Source: Marthasterias glacialis
Lineage: Eukaryota; Echinodermata; Asteroidea; Forcipulatida; Asteriidae
DNA: 64,000 nt
NCBI GenBank assembly: GCA_911728455.2
Contig: OU452231.1
Location: 21,132,999 to 21,196,998, forward strand
Direction of reading: 5' to 3'
Shown here: piece after piece, positions 9,802 through 19,138 of the stretch
How the letters are laid out: each line of letters starts with the position of its first letter
Numbering within the stretch: position 1 is the first letter of the stretch
Translations under genes and position numbers: made by a program
The notes under the pieces: generated by a model
What the model saw: the letters and a program-made list of their open reading frames with translations, nothing else
Database searches by the model: none
What the model was told of the DNA's origin: nothing

Positions 9802-12762
9802 CTATTTTAGATAACAAGACACTAGATGTTTCTTCAGGGATTTCTTGAAGCAACCCACAGACAACTGAGATTTAATTTTGCCGTCAATACTATTCCAAAG
9901 GCGTGGCCCATAAAAGCGTAGTGTGTTCAAGGAATAAGATGTGCGAGTGAAAGGCAAATAGAGATTATGGTGTGATCTGGTACTGTAATTATGAATGTCA
10001 TGGACTGCTGTGAAGTATGAAGCAAGAGCAGGAGGAAGAATATTGTTAATATATTTGTACATGAAAATACCAATATGTAGTTTGTTAATATCAGAGACAG
10101 TGAGTGTTTCAAGTCTAGCAAATAGTGGTGCAGTATGATCCCGGGGGTGTGAAAGGGTACAGATTCTGATGGCTCGCTTTTGGATGAGTGTGAGTGAATG
10201 GAGACGATTGGTGCTACATCGTGCCCAAACAATATTACAATAGTTGAAATAAGGAAGGATTAAAGTGTTATAAAGGGAAAACAGAATGGGAGGGGGAAGG
10301 AAGGAGCGAAGTTTTGACAAAACACCAGTGTTCCGAGAGATGGTCTTAGTGACTGAAGAAATATGGTCTGTCCAGGTGAGTTTTTCATCCACAATAACAC
10401 CTAAAAACTTAGTGGAATTGACCCTGGATATAGGAACATTGTCAATAGCAATAGGAGACGAAGGAAAAGAGGGATTGATAGATTTACTAAAGAAGATGCA
10501 TTTGGTTTTACTGGAGTTGAGGGAAAGTTTGTTTGATTTGAACCAAGAGGAAACTTTGATGAGCTCGCAGTTGAGAGTATAGACAAGAGAATCATAGTTA
10601 GGATTGGAATATATAATAGTGGTGTCATCAGCAAATAATAGAAAAGATAGTAAAGGAGATGAAGAATGGAGATCGTTCACATAAAGTAAGAAGAGAAGGG
10701 GACCAAGAATAGAGCCCTGGGGCACTCCATGGCTTATAAAACTCCGCGCAGATTTACAGTTGTTAATAACTGTAAATTGTTGACGACTCTCAAGATAGCT
10801 CTTAAACCACTGGAGAGCACATCCTCGAACACCATAGAAATCAAGCTTGGAAAGAAGAATATTGTGATCAATCGTGTCAAACGCTTTAGATAGATCGATA
10901 AAAACACCGGCGGTACACAATTTGTCACAGAGAGAATTTGAAATGAGATCGGTAAGATGAATAAGAGCCATGTCAGTGGAATGTTTACTACGGAAACCAA
11001 ATTGATAGTCATAGAGAATGTTGAAATTAGCAAGAAATTTAGACAAGCGATTATAAATAAGCCTCTCAAGAATTTTAGAAAAACATGGAAGAACAGAAAT
11101 AGGTCGATAGTTGTGAATGTCCTCGCGATCACCATTTTTGAAGACAGGGGTGACTTTAGCAATCTTAAGATTTGAAGGAACGGAGCCTGTAAGAAAAGAA
11201 AGATTGAATATATAAGCAAGGGGATGAGAGATAAAGGAAATGACAGACTTAACAACCGAGGACCGAACATCGTCAAAGCCACAGCTTGTATCACTGTTAA
11301 GCTTTGTACCGATCTCAGTGATTTCATAAGGATCTGTTGGAATGAGAAAAAGTGATGATGTGTTAGTATTATGTAAGTAATCCATGCAGTGAGTATTAGT
11401 GCAAGGAATTTTATTAGCAAGACTTTCACCAATGTTAGTAAAGTAAGAGTTGAAGGCATCAGCAATGTCGGTGGGATTGGAATAAACCTGCTGCTCTTCG
11501 TGGCATGTATCCGGAATATTGACTCGCTTGTCTTTACCAAGAATGTTATTTATTTCTCGCCAGGTATTTTTCATGTTGTGTTTACACTTCTCCAATTTAT
11601 TGGCGTAGAATGTTTTCTTGGCAAGACGGATGGTTGAAGTCAATCGATTCCGATAATTTTTATAGAGATGTTGATTAGCCACGGAAGGATGTCGCAAATA
11701 ACGTCGATACAACCTGTTTTTGGTATTGCAGGAAATGATTATTGCTGGAGTGATCCATGGCTGGTTAGAATTTTTCTGACGACCACTCCTTTTCATGATA
11801 AGAGGGAAATGATGATTGTAAATGCCAGTAAAAAGAGAAAGAAATGTGTCATAAGCAACATCAGCTTGCTGGCATTCAAAAACTTCACCCCAGTTCATGG
11901 AGGCTATATCTGAAGAAAATGAACTCAAAGTAGAAGTATTGATATCCCTTGTAAGAAAAGTCTTGTGAATAGGAGCAGAGTCAAGAAAACATGAAGGAGT
12001 GATCTGAAATAAAGGAAGATGATCAGAAATATCAGTATTGAGGATACCTGCAGAAAGAACATTGTCATTGTTGGTTAGTATATTGTCAATAAGGGTGGAG
12101 CTGTGAGGAGTAATGCGTGTAGGCTGATCGATCAGAGGGTGGAAATCGTAGGAATAGATGGTATTTACAAAGTCATCTGTGGGATGATGACCAGAACAAA
12201 GAAAATCAAGATTAAAATCTCCCATTAAATAACATAGCTTCTTCTCTTTAGCAATGGTGTTAAGACAAGAATCAAAATGCTGCTGAAAGTTATCAAAATG
12301 ATTACCAGGAGCCCTATAGACATTTCCTACGATCAGATTACAAGAATAATCACGCTCAATTTCAATAAAAACTGCCTCACAGCCATCGAAAGAAGGCATA
12401 AGATCATGGCGAACACGAAACTTCAGAGAGTCATTAACAAACAACGCCACCCCTCCTCCTAATTTATGAGAACGTGAAGAGTGGACCAGCTGGTAATTGG
12501 CCATGGTTACGTAAGGAGGAGGGCTTTCTCTGAACCAGGTTTCAGTGAAACCATAAATAGAAAAGGCGTGAGTTAGGGTGGACAGATAATCCTGTATATC
12601 ATAGAAATGTCTACAGAGACTCCTGGAGTTCATATAAAAAATAGAAAAGCAACTTTTATCAGGAATATCAAGAGCATTAAAGCCATCACTTTCTACATTA
12701 TAACAAGTACCATTATTTGCAAAACAATCATAAACAGTAAAATCAGAAAACATCTCAAACAA
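9802..12762 (-). CDS. LINE ORF2: endonuclease and reverse transcriptase, 986 aa
   Basis: This is the replication protein of the retrotransposon. It nicks target DNA and copies the element RNA at the nick. An apurinic-type endonuclease domain fills about residues 38-260: T-E-T-W at 73-76, G-N-V-Y-R at 146-150, G-D-F-N at 181-184 and S-D-H-L-P at 246-250. The reverse transcriptase spans about 500-760: N-Y-R-P-I-S at 551-556, D-L-S-K-A-F-D-T at 623-630, P-Q-G-S-I-L-G-P at 681-688 and catalytic F-A-D-D at 710-713. The C-terminal part ends with the usual thumb-like region (L-P-Y-F-N-Y-C, G-P-R-L-W-N-S). All key acidic residues are present and there is no internal stop. The length is normal for CR1/L2 ORF2. 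The start is the first ATG of the open frame. Confidence 0.95.
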   Translation of the reverse strand: MFEMFSDFTVYDCFANNGTCYNVESDGFNALDIPDKSCFSIFYMNSRSLCRHFYDIQDYLSTLTHAFSIYGFTETWFRESPPPYVTMANYQLVHSSRSHKLGGGVALFVNDSLKFRVRHDLMPSFDGCEAVFIEIERDYSCNLIVGNVYRAPGNHFDNFQQHFDSCLNTIAKEKKLCYLMGDFNLDFLCSGHHPTDDFVNTIYSYDFHPLIDQPTRITPHSSTLIDNILTNNDNVLSAGILNTDISDHLPLFQITPSCFLDSAPIHKTFLTRDINTSTLSSFSSDIASMNWGEVFECQQADVAYDTFLSLFTGIYNHHFPLIMKRSGRQKNSNQPWITPAIIISCNTKNRLYRRYLRHPSVANQHLYKNYRNRLTSTIRLAKKTFYANKLEKCKHNMKNTWREINNILGKDKRVNIPDTCHEEQQVYSNPTDIADAFNSYFTNIGESLANKIPCTNTHCMDYLHNTNTSSLFLIPTDPYEITEIGTKLNSDTSCGFDDVRSSVVKSVISFISHPLAYIFNLSFLTGSVPSNLKIAKVTPVFKNGDREDIHNYRPISVLPCFSKILERLIYNRLSKFLANFNILYDYQFGFRSKHSTDMALIHLTDLISNSLCDKLCTAGVFIDLSKAFDTIDHNILLSKLDFYGVRGCALQWFKSYLESRQQFTVINNCKSARSFISHGVPQGSILGPLLFLLYVNDLHSSSPLLSFLLFADDTTIIYSNPNYDSLVYTLNCELIKVSSWFKSNKLSLNSSKTKCIFFSKSINPSFPSSPIAIDNVPISRVNSTKFLGVIVDEKLTWTDHISSVTKTISRNTGVLSKLRSFLPPPILFSLYNTLILPYFNYCNIVWARCSTNRLHSLTLIQKRAIRICTLSHPRDHTAPLFARLETLTVSDINKLHIGIFMYKYINNILPPALASYFTAVHDIHNYSTRSHHNLYLPFTRTSYSLNTLRFYGPRLWNSIDGKIKSQLSVGCFKKSLKKHLVSCYLK

Positions 12763-13292
12763 TCAAAAATGCTACACAAACCATAAACAACACACACAAA
12801 AATGAACAAGTAGAATAAACAAAAAGTATGAAAAGGCGAAAGGAGAAACGGAAATATTACAAGAGTCACTGGGGTACTTATAAACAAGGTAAAAGTAAAA
12901 CCTGTACACAAATAACAAGCAAAATAGATATTAGCACACGACAGATGAAAGGGGGAGGGACTAATAAAACATGCAAAATGAATTGGTATACCAGGATCCC
13001 ACAGAAATGTAGTTTAGAGAGAAATCAATAACACGGAAAATAACAAGGCGCAAAATAAATATATTAATAAGCAATTAATAAATGCTATAAGCAATATAAA
13101 ACAAGAAATATAGGAAAAAATGCAAAGAAAAACATAAAAGTTGGATGACAAAAGTCTTCAGGAATGTTCATGATATGCAGTTCGTGGAAGGGATGAACAT
13201 GGATGGTATGATGTGGAGCAAAGAAACACGGATGATGCAGAGAATAATGTCATATGGATACGCTGGAAGCATGACTGAGATGGCTAGGCTTG

Positions 13293-14036
13293 TTAGTAGA
13301 AGTCAGCTAGTGAGCCGCCTGCACCTCTCCACTTACCAGCCACGAACCTGTATTTCTTCCCTTCCTTGTAGGCTAAAGAGACTTGGGCAGACCATTTCCT
13401 TTTCTCCTGCAGGTCGGCTCTAGTCAGGTCTTCCACGCAGAAGAAAGGGGCATTGCTCAAGGCTTGTCGCTGTTGTTGGAGAATCTTGATCTTGTCCTGA
13501 TAACAATTTAGTTTGATGAGTAGGTGTTGTGGTTTACCGTCCATCTTGGGACCATCACGGTGGGCACGTTCCAATTTCACCTCGGGCATTTTGAACTTCT
13601 CCTTGAAGAATTCCCGAGAGAGATCCAGACAGTCCTCACCTTTCTGCTGAGGGAAGCCGATCACCCGAAGGTTGTTTCTCCGGGAGAAGCGCTCAAGCTT
13701 ATTCAGCTGCTCGGCATGGTCGGCCATGATCTTATCTGCCTTTGCAACCATTGCTGTTAGCCGGTCAAGTTCTTTCATCTTCAGCTCTACAGCGTCAATG
13801 CGCTTACTCTGGAATTCAATGGAGTCGTTAATGTTCTCTTCCAGCCTATGAATACGATTACGTAAGTCCCTTTGTCCAGATTGAAGCTCCGTTAGAGTTT
13901 GACGGACAAAGTGTTCGAAATCGCTGGTGTCGGAAATGGACCTCTTTTTGCTTGGGTTGGTTGACTGTGGTGATAATACTGGTGGAGATTCGGAATCACT
14001 AACAGGTTTTGTCGATTTTTTCCGTCCAGCAGGCAT
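13293..14036 (-). CDS. LINE ORF1: coiled-coil RNA-binding protein, 247 aa
   Basis: It probably binds element RNA and assembles the ribonucleoprotein. Residues 1-40 are basic and Ser/Pro-rich. About 45-118 is a strongly predicted coiled coil by composition (L-R-N-R-I-H-R-L-E-E-N-I-N). From 119 the R-R-N-N-L-R-V-I-G-F motif starts an RRM-like fold of the L1 ORF1 type, followed at 158-160 by A-H-R. A basic C-terminal part ends in G-K-K-Y-R-F-V. This three-part plan is that of L1-type ORF1 (Transposase_22-like) proteins, which also occur in some CR1/L2 elements. It starts at ATG 14036, about 147 bp inside the 5' end. It is complete and unbroken. Confidence 0.88.
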   Translation of the reverse strand: MPAGRKKSTKPVSDSESPPVLSPQSTNPSKKRSISDTSDFEHFVRQTLTELQSGQRDLRNRIHRLEENINDSIEFQSKRIDAVELKMKELDRLTAMVAKADKIMADHAEQLNKLERFSRRNNLRVIGFPQQKGEDCLDLSREFFKEKFKMPEVKLERAHRDGPKMDGKPQHLLIKLNCYQDKIKILQQQRQALSNAPFFCVEDLTRADLQEKRKWSAQVSLAYKEGKKYRFVAGKWRGAGGSLADFY

Positions 14037-14183
14037 GGTTGATCACCAGACTTTTCCCAACGCTGCAGTATATCGTTCCTATCAATAGTGATGGATTATT
14101 TGTGTATTCTAGGCTAGATGAACGAAATGTGGCTTGTCAATGGAGACCCAATGTGCTCAAGTGTGTTACTCGGTCGCCATCTT

Positions 14184-14190
14184 AACAATG
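14184..14190. repeat. Target-site duplication of the LINE (5' side)
   Basis: AACAATG, identical to 9390-9396. It directly abuts the LINE 5' end. Confidence 0.7.
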
Positions 14191-14264
14191 ACCTGATGTT
14201 CAAATGCTTTCCCACTGGCAGTAGCACTGGTCTTTGAACACTGACGGGTACATGCACTCAAAGA

Positions 14265-14697
14265 TTCTGTTTAAATAATAATAATAATAATAATAATGAC
14301 AATGGCGCCTTTACAAAACTAAATACATACAAAATATAACAATAAAGCAAAATACCCAGTAAGCAACATTATGCAAACACTTCATTCAAAAGATTAGTTT
14401 TTAGGTTTTTTTAAACTTGTTCAAAGAGATCGATGATTCGACATGTGATGGAAATTTTTTCCAAAGACGAGGTACAGCATGAGAATAAGATCGGTCAACC
14501 CAAAATGACCAAAAGAGTCCAAATTGAAATGCTATTGGTTGCTCTCCAATATTAAAGTTGGGAGCATTACGGTTATAAATACATGGCAAAATAATGGATA
14601 ACCCGTGATGTAGTTCAGCCAAATAAATGACAAGGATCTTTGTTTGTGGGATAAAAAGACAAACAAATAGTTTGTTAGAACTGTCTATTAACAGCAC
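14265..14697 (-). mobile_element. 5'-truncated LINE 3' fragment (second family)
   Basis: The - strand frame 14697-14401 ends in D-R-S-Y-S-H-A-V-P-R-L-W-K-K-F-P, then S-L-N-K-F-K-K. This is the familiar extreme C-terminus of CR1/L2/Jockey-type ORF2 proteins, the (R)xxFxxxxPRLWNxLP...F...L motif. A 3' untranslated region follows, ending in seven to eight ATT repeats on the - strand at about 14274-14298. The rest of ORF2 is absent, as expected for 5' truncation. It lies just beyond the full-length LINE but is clearly a different family. Confidence 0.65.
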
Positions 14698-14812
14698 AAT
14701 GACAAACTACCCATCCATTCAAGAAAACAATCTGTGGTGTGTTAGTTTTATGCACCTTCAGTGGTACAGGATTTATTGGTTGTATGGTGTTTTTAGTGGA
14801 AACTGGAGGATT

Positions 14813-15240
14813 TGAATGGGATTAAGCCCCCCCCCCAGATCTCAGCCATGCAATGTTGGATTTTGAATATATTTGGTAGGGTAATAGAGCAATACATTAA
14901 TAATTATCTGTGAGAAATTTATTTGAATTAATTAATTTATTACGTAATTATAGCTCATTAATTCGCAAAAGACTTCCTGAAAATAAACACTACGTACATG
15001 CTTTTGTGTAGTAAGTCAATGGAAACGTTTGCATCAAATTAGAACATATTTCCGAAAATCTCTCACAGTGAGAAAACTGCACCTCCAATTTTCATAAATT
15101 TGGTGCCAAATTGTGCCTAAGACATTGGCCAAAAAAGTCATAAAGGCTCGGCACGCAGAAAAAAAGGAGACGCTAATTAAAAAAAAAAAAAAAAAACCTT
15201 GGGGGGATTCTGCCCCCCCAACCCCGGCTCATTGAGGGTT
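14813..15240. other. Unrecognised repeat-like segment with C-run, A-run and G/C-runs
   Basis: The segment begins GGGATTAAGCCCCCCCCC and ends in an A-run of 18-20 at about 15178-15197, a G/C-run segment and TTGAGGGTTAAGCCC. The 'ggttaagccc' end echoes the 'ggattaagcccc' start, so this may be one inserted element with similar ends. No coding capacity was seen. Confidence 0.4.
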
Positions 15241-15343
15241 AAGCCCACAATCTGCTGTTTCTTGCATTAATATGACCATCCAATGTGAAATACTTTATGA
15301 AAACAGTTTTTTTGTAACCTTGTTTAATCTCATCTCTTTTCAG

Positions 15344-15507
15344 ATAAATGCAAAGAAGCTAGGCAAGTCCCCACATGATGCAGATTAGGTTATTGCAGGC
15401 CAGTCTGACATAGAGGGCAGTATTCAGGATAAAGCCTGGTATGCTAAGGAAAACTACAACTCTGCAAAGAGAAAACTACAAAGAGTAAAACCATCCAACA
15501 TAAACAA
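15344..15507 (+). pseudogene. Exon A, copy 1 (in-frame stop)
   Basis: Acceptor catctcttttcag and donor GTAAGG are both good. The 164 bp start in phase 0 and leave two bases, which matches exon B. The frame reads I-N-A-K-K-L-G-K-S-P-H-D-A-D, then a stop (TAG) where copies 2 and 3 have CAG (Gln), then V-I-A-G-Q-S-D-I-E-G and on to K-R-K-L-Q-R-V-K. It is probably coiled coil, continuing from the 7913 exon. One C-to-T change explains the lesion. Either the exon is skipped, or this copy is dead, or the base is wrong. Confidence 0.65.
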
Positions 15508-15623
15508 GTAAGGTAAACTAATGGCAATCCTAATGGATTAGATCTTACTCATCTTTGAAGTTTCAAACCTGCCTAACACATTTGTTTCTTCCCTTTCCCC
15601 ATCTGTTTCTTCTTATTTTGCAG

Positions 15624-15670
15624 ATGTGCGCTGACTTTTGGCCATAGCCAGAATGTTACATTTAATCAAG
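15624..15670 (+). CDS. Exon B, copy 1
   Basis: The acceptor is ttcttattttgcag and the donor is GTATGC. The 47 bp take the two bases left by exon A, read C-A-L-T-F-G-H-S-Q-N-V-T-F-N-Q, and leave one base. This phase is accepted by exon C (16559) and by exon E (25523). It is too short for family assignment and is open in this copy. Confidence 0.45.
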
Positions 15671-16558
15671 GTATGCAGTGTGATACTGTTAGTCCCATAA
15701 ATAGAGACTGTTAAGTTTACATTTCCTCTACCAAAGTGCGTGTAAGTTACAGACAATGCATGTAATTGATAACTCTTGAAATGTACTGGTTATTATTCTG
15801 AATCTCACTGAGTGGAAAAACCATTCCGTTTCAATCGAGTCCTCCAAACATGCTCCAAAGAAGTATTTCTGTCTGAAAGATTGTCAAAGTCATTTCCTTG
15901 AAAGAATAAAATAAGCTGAAAAGCTTCTATTAAAGGTTACACCAGAACCAATTCTCAGAAAAAAAACCTCTGGCATTTGAAGTCCCCTCAAATCACTTTT
16001 TTGATTGCACTAACTAAATTAAACCTGCTAAGCATAACATCTCTATTTCTATGGCAACAGACTTCGTCAGCGTTCGCTTAAATTGTAGATGATGAGAATA
16101 AATGCATCTGTTATAAAACCAATAATGTATTACCTCTTCAACCAATAATGTTATCCTGTCACATCCCTTATAAATTCCAAATAACACAAAATCCTTGTTT
16201 TGGTTGTACCTGCCTTGTTAGTCTTAAGAAATCTACTCATCAATAAGTAGATGGCCAAGTTCCAAGTATCATCATGCAGTGTTGCCTTCATTGCAAGCGA
16301 GTAAATATATTAACAAGCACTTGTTTTAATCCAGAGATCATTGTAGAAAGCAATGGATTTTATTTTACAATTTTGGTTGTTGTTTGAATTTTTTGTCAGT
16401 TATTTTCTAATCATATGGCAATATTTAGCTACTCTTTTAAAAGCTCCTCACAAACTGTTGGCTTTGCAAAGATCAGTAGATATGTTGTTTTTTCTGCCTG
16501 TCTAGGGCCCTCTACTGTGCTTCTCTACTGTTTAGGATTTTGTTTTCCTCCATTACAG
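15671..16558. other. Intron between exons B and C, copy 1
   Basis: Non-coding sequence, AT-rich, conserved with copies 2 and 3 in the order of its blocks. It ends in a strong pyrimidine-rich tract (ttttgttttcctccattacag). Confidence 0.5.
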
Positions 16559-16655
16559 AGAGTGTAAAGGCAGCTTGTGAACCAGCAGATAGTGAAGAGA
16601 CAGCAATTTCACATTTCTTGATGATGGCGTTAAACAGTGTTTTGTTATTCACAAG
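16559..16655 (+). CDS. Tentative exon C, copy 1
   Basis: Acceptor tccattacag and donor GTAGAT bound 97 bp that accept the one base left by exon B and then read S-V-K-A-A-C-E-P-A-D-S-E-E-T-A-I-S-H-F-L through L-L-F-T-R. The phase match with exon B supports it. Against it, copies 2 (from 19889) and 3 (from 28607) have a TAA stop early in this frame (GAA to TAA), and no convincing following exon in phase was found. A further acceptor-like site at 16758 (ctacctacag/gaagagaagaag) is also conserved in all copies. Confidence 0.3.
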
Positions 16656-17044
16656 GTAGATTGCTCTATGATTCCTGCCAGAGACATTACTTTGTAAGGT
16701 GAGAGTTCTTTTTGTGTTGGTCATTACAAAGGTAAGATATACTGGCTCTACCTACAGGAAGAGAAGAAGGTGATCCAGGGGATGGTGTACAGGGCACCAT
16801 CAACATTTAAATAAAGGCTGATAATTGTTCTAACAGTTTATTGGGAGCCACTTTGGCAAAAAATTATTTTATTCTCAGCATTAATTTGGATGATTTGACA
16901 TGGTGTAATTTGCAGCCAAGGTATTTTCACTGGGGAACACAGGGAAGGGGGGCTCAAGTACAGATTTTGTTACAGAATTACATGTATGTCATTTTTTCTT
17001 TTTTTCGTGGGGGGAGGCACCTGGCAGAGAGTGTAAATTTGTAG

Positions 17045-17310
17045 GGGCAAGTGCCCCCTACTGCCCAGCCCCCAACCCTCCGGCCACACCACTAGTACGA
17101 TGTTGCCATGAGCAAGAGAGTTGCCCCCCACTGCCCAGCCCCCAACCCTCCGGCCACACCGCTAGTGAGATGCTGCCTTAAGCAAGAGTTGCCTCCGGCC
17201 ACACCGCTAGTGTGTCTGGCCATGAGCAAGAGTTGCCCCCACTGCCCAGCCCCAAACCCTCCAGCCACACCGCTAGTGAGATGCTGCCATGAGCAAGAGT
17301 TTTTTTTTTA
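17045..17310. repeat. 69 bp G4 minisatellite, array 1a (about 4 copies)
   Basis: Units contain 'actgcccagcccccaaccct', 'ccggccacaccgctagt' and 'gatgctgccatgagcaagag'. The copies here are irregular, with one shortened. The family continues at 18005 after an insertion, and in arrays 2 and 3. Confidence 0.9.
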
Positions 17311-17394
17311 TAAAAGGATTAGAATATCTTCTCATAGAGCCCCTGAGAATGATTTACAACTTATTGGTGCAAACATTGTTCCTTGCTATTGATG

Positions 17395-17740
17395 GAGTGT
17401 GGAGTGTTGTGGCCGAGTTGTTAGTGTGTTGGACTCAAGCTCTGGTGGTTGAGTCATCAGAGTGTGGGTTCAAGTCCCGGTCATTGACACTTGTGTCCTT
17501 GAGCAAGGCACTTAACCATTGCTCCGTAAAAGTTGGGAAGGTAGAGCCTTCTGCTCTACCATTCAGGCTTCTGATGGATGATACCCAAGCCTACATCCTT
17601 ACGAACTGTAAAAGGGGTAACTCTGTTTCAGCCCCAGGATTAGGTGGCAACGGCCTCTGGATAAACAGTTGATTTGTAGCCAACACCTCGAGTGGCTTAG
17701 AAGCCTTGTGTGTCTGGCGACTTCCATAAAAAAAAATATA
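17395..17740 (+). mobile_element. tRNA-derived SINE inserted in array 1
   Basis: A tRNA-like head carries box A (GTGGCCGAGTTGTTAGTG) at about 17410 and box B (GGGTTCAAGTCC) at about 17466. 'cttgagcaaggcacttaacc', a unique body and an A-rich end at 17728-17738 follow. The head resembles the SINE at 6211-6560 but the body differs, so this is another subfamily. It is not a functional tRNA gene, as the acceptor stem does not pair and the sequence runs on. Confidence 0.7.
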
Positions 17741-18004
17741 TTGTGGTACAAATTCAGCCATAACCCAACACATAGATCTCAATTTCTCATCAATCATGTC
17801 ATTATTGTTACTAAACATCTATTATTTATACAAGATTTCACTTGTAGGGCATATGGATGGAAGCAATTCATAGGTGGAGGGGTTGCCCAGGTGCAACAGA
17901 ATTCTTGGAGATTCGGGGGGCAATGCACCCTGATGCTTCTGGATTTCATCACTTCCATTGAGTACAAATCAGTAATCTGAAGCACCGTTTCTGTTGGGAA
18001 ATAT
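17741..18004. other. Unassigned sequence between SINE and array 1b
   Basis: About 260 bp without coding signal. It contains 'gcaacagaattcttggagat' and is not part of the 69 bp family. It may belong to the same insertion that split array 1. Confidence 0.4.
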
Positions 18005-18437
18005 GCCATGAGCAAGAGTTGTTCCCCCAATGCCTAGCGCCCAACCCTCCAGCCACAATGCTAGTGAGATGCTGCCATGAGCAAGAGTTGCCCCCCCCCC
18101 TGCCCAGCCCCCAACCCTCCGGCCACACTGCTAGTAAGATGCTGCCAAGAGCAAGAGTTGCCCCCCGCCCCAGCCCCCAACCCTCCGGCCACAGTGCTAG
18201 TAAGATGCTGCCTTGAGCAAGAGTTTTTCCCCCCACTGTCCAGCCCCCAACCCTCCTGCCACACCGCTAGTAAGATGCTGCCATGAGCAAGAGTTGCCCC
18301 CCACTGCCCAACCCCGTAACCTCGGGCCACACCACTAGTAAGATGCTGCCGTGAGCAAGAGTCGCCCCCCACTGCCCAACCCCAAACCCTCTGGCCACAC
18401 CGCTAGTAAGATGCCGCTATGAGCAAGAGTTGCCCCC
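18005..18437. repeat. 69 bp G4 minisatellite, array 1b (about 6 copies)
   Basis: Same family as array 1a, with C-runs of variable length (up to 10). It ends abruptly at the start of duplication copy 2 near 18450. Confidence 0.9.
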
Positions 18438-18817
18438 AGGGTCACTCAGACTTAATTTACAAGGTAATACTCATGTCATTCATTCAAACTGAACAGTTGG
18501 GCTATTTTGAGTTAATAGAAGTAAAAGGAAGACAGCAATATTCGCAACAACAACAAATATTGCATAGGTTAAAAAAAATACCTTGCATAGGCACGGTCAT
18601 TTTTTTTTGTTAATACAGTCATTTAGGGCCTAAAGAATTTTAAAAAATTTGGAATTCTAGTGTAAAGACTTGCCTTGAAAAATTGTTGTGTTAAGTGGTT
18701 TGTTAACTTTGCATTAAGTCCCCAAACTTTTGCTTCTTGCATTCATATGCCTTCCAATGTGAACTTCTTTATGATAAAAAACTTTCTGCCCTCTTGTTTA
18801 ATCTCATCTCTATTCAG

Positions 18818-18981
18818 ATAAATGCAAGGAAGCTAGTCAAGTCCCGACATGATGCAAATCAGGTTATTGCAGGCCAGTCTGACATAGAGGGCAGTATTCA
18901 GGATAAAGCCTGGTATGCTAGCAAAAACTAAAACTCTGCAAAGAGAAAACTACAAAGAGTAAAACCATCCAACATAAACAA
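18818..18981 (+). pseudogene. Exon A, copy 2 (in-frame stop)
   Basis: 164 bp with acceptor ctctattcag and donor GTAAGG. The frame matches copy 1 but has Gln where copy 1 has the stop. It carries its own stop, TAA, where copy 1 has TAC (Tyr) in the K-E-N-Y-N-S-A-K region. It also has substitutions G-to-V and P-to-R in the first third. Confidence 0.65.
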
Positions 18982-19097
18982 GTAAGGTAAACTAATGGCA
19001 ATCCTAATGGATTAGATCTTACTCATCTTTGAAGTTCCAAACCTGCCTAACACGTTCATTTCTTCCCTTTCCCCATCTGTTTCTTCTTATTTTGCAG

Positions 19098-19138
19098 ACG
19101 TGCGCTGACCTTTGGCCAGAATGTTACATTTAATCAAG
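19098..19138 (+). pseudogene. Exon B, copy 2 (6 bp shorter)
   Basis: 41 bp against 47 in the other copies, with an in-frame loss of two codons (the His-Ser of F-G-H-S-Q). Splice sites are kept. It belongs to the same damaged copy as the stop-bearing exon A. Confidence 0.45.

Larger units (their letters stand above)
9397..14183 (-). mobile_element. Full-length non-LTR retrotransposon, CR1/L2-like, 4787 bp
   Basis: The element reads on the - strand: a 5' untranslated region of about 150 bp starting AAGATGGCGACCGAG, ORF1 (14036-13293), a spacer of about 530 bp, ORF2 (12762-9802), then a 3' untranslated region of about 400 bp. The 3' end is a short repeated pentamer (TTGAATTGAATTGAAA), not a long poly-A, which is typical of CR1/L2-type elements. 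A 7 bp target duplication, AACAATG, lies on both sides. Both ORFs are open from end to end, so the copy looks young and possibly active. It lies antisense to the coiled-coil gene, inside a presumed intron. Clade assignment is from overall layout and motifs, without a tree. Confidence 0.88.
15240..17045 (+). repeat. Gene-segment duplication, copy 1 (exons A, B, C and intron)
   Basis: This stretch aligns collinearly with 18700-20345 and 27280-29050. The shared landmarks are the 'tgcttcttgcatt' lead-in, exon A, exon B, the 'aaaccattccgtttcaat' intron block, exon C, and 'gagccactttggcaa' just before the 69 bp array. The three copies are clearly diverged, with many substitutions and indels. Confidence 0.9.

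Noticed and set aside
10286..12462. Plus-strand open frames inside the LINE
   Set aside because: They are antisense shadows of ORF2.
16759..16815. Exon D (E-E-K-K-V-I-Q-G-M-V-Y-R-A-P) conserved in all three copies
   Set aside because: It is out of phase with exon C and ends in TAA without a clear polyadenylation context. Conservation between duplicates alone is not evidence.
17405..17480. Functional tRNA gene
   Set aside because: Box A and box B are present but the cloverleaf arms do not pair well and the sequence continues into a SINE body with an A-rich end.
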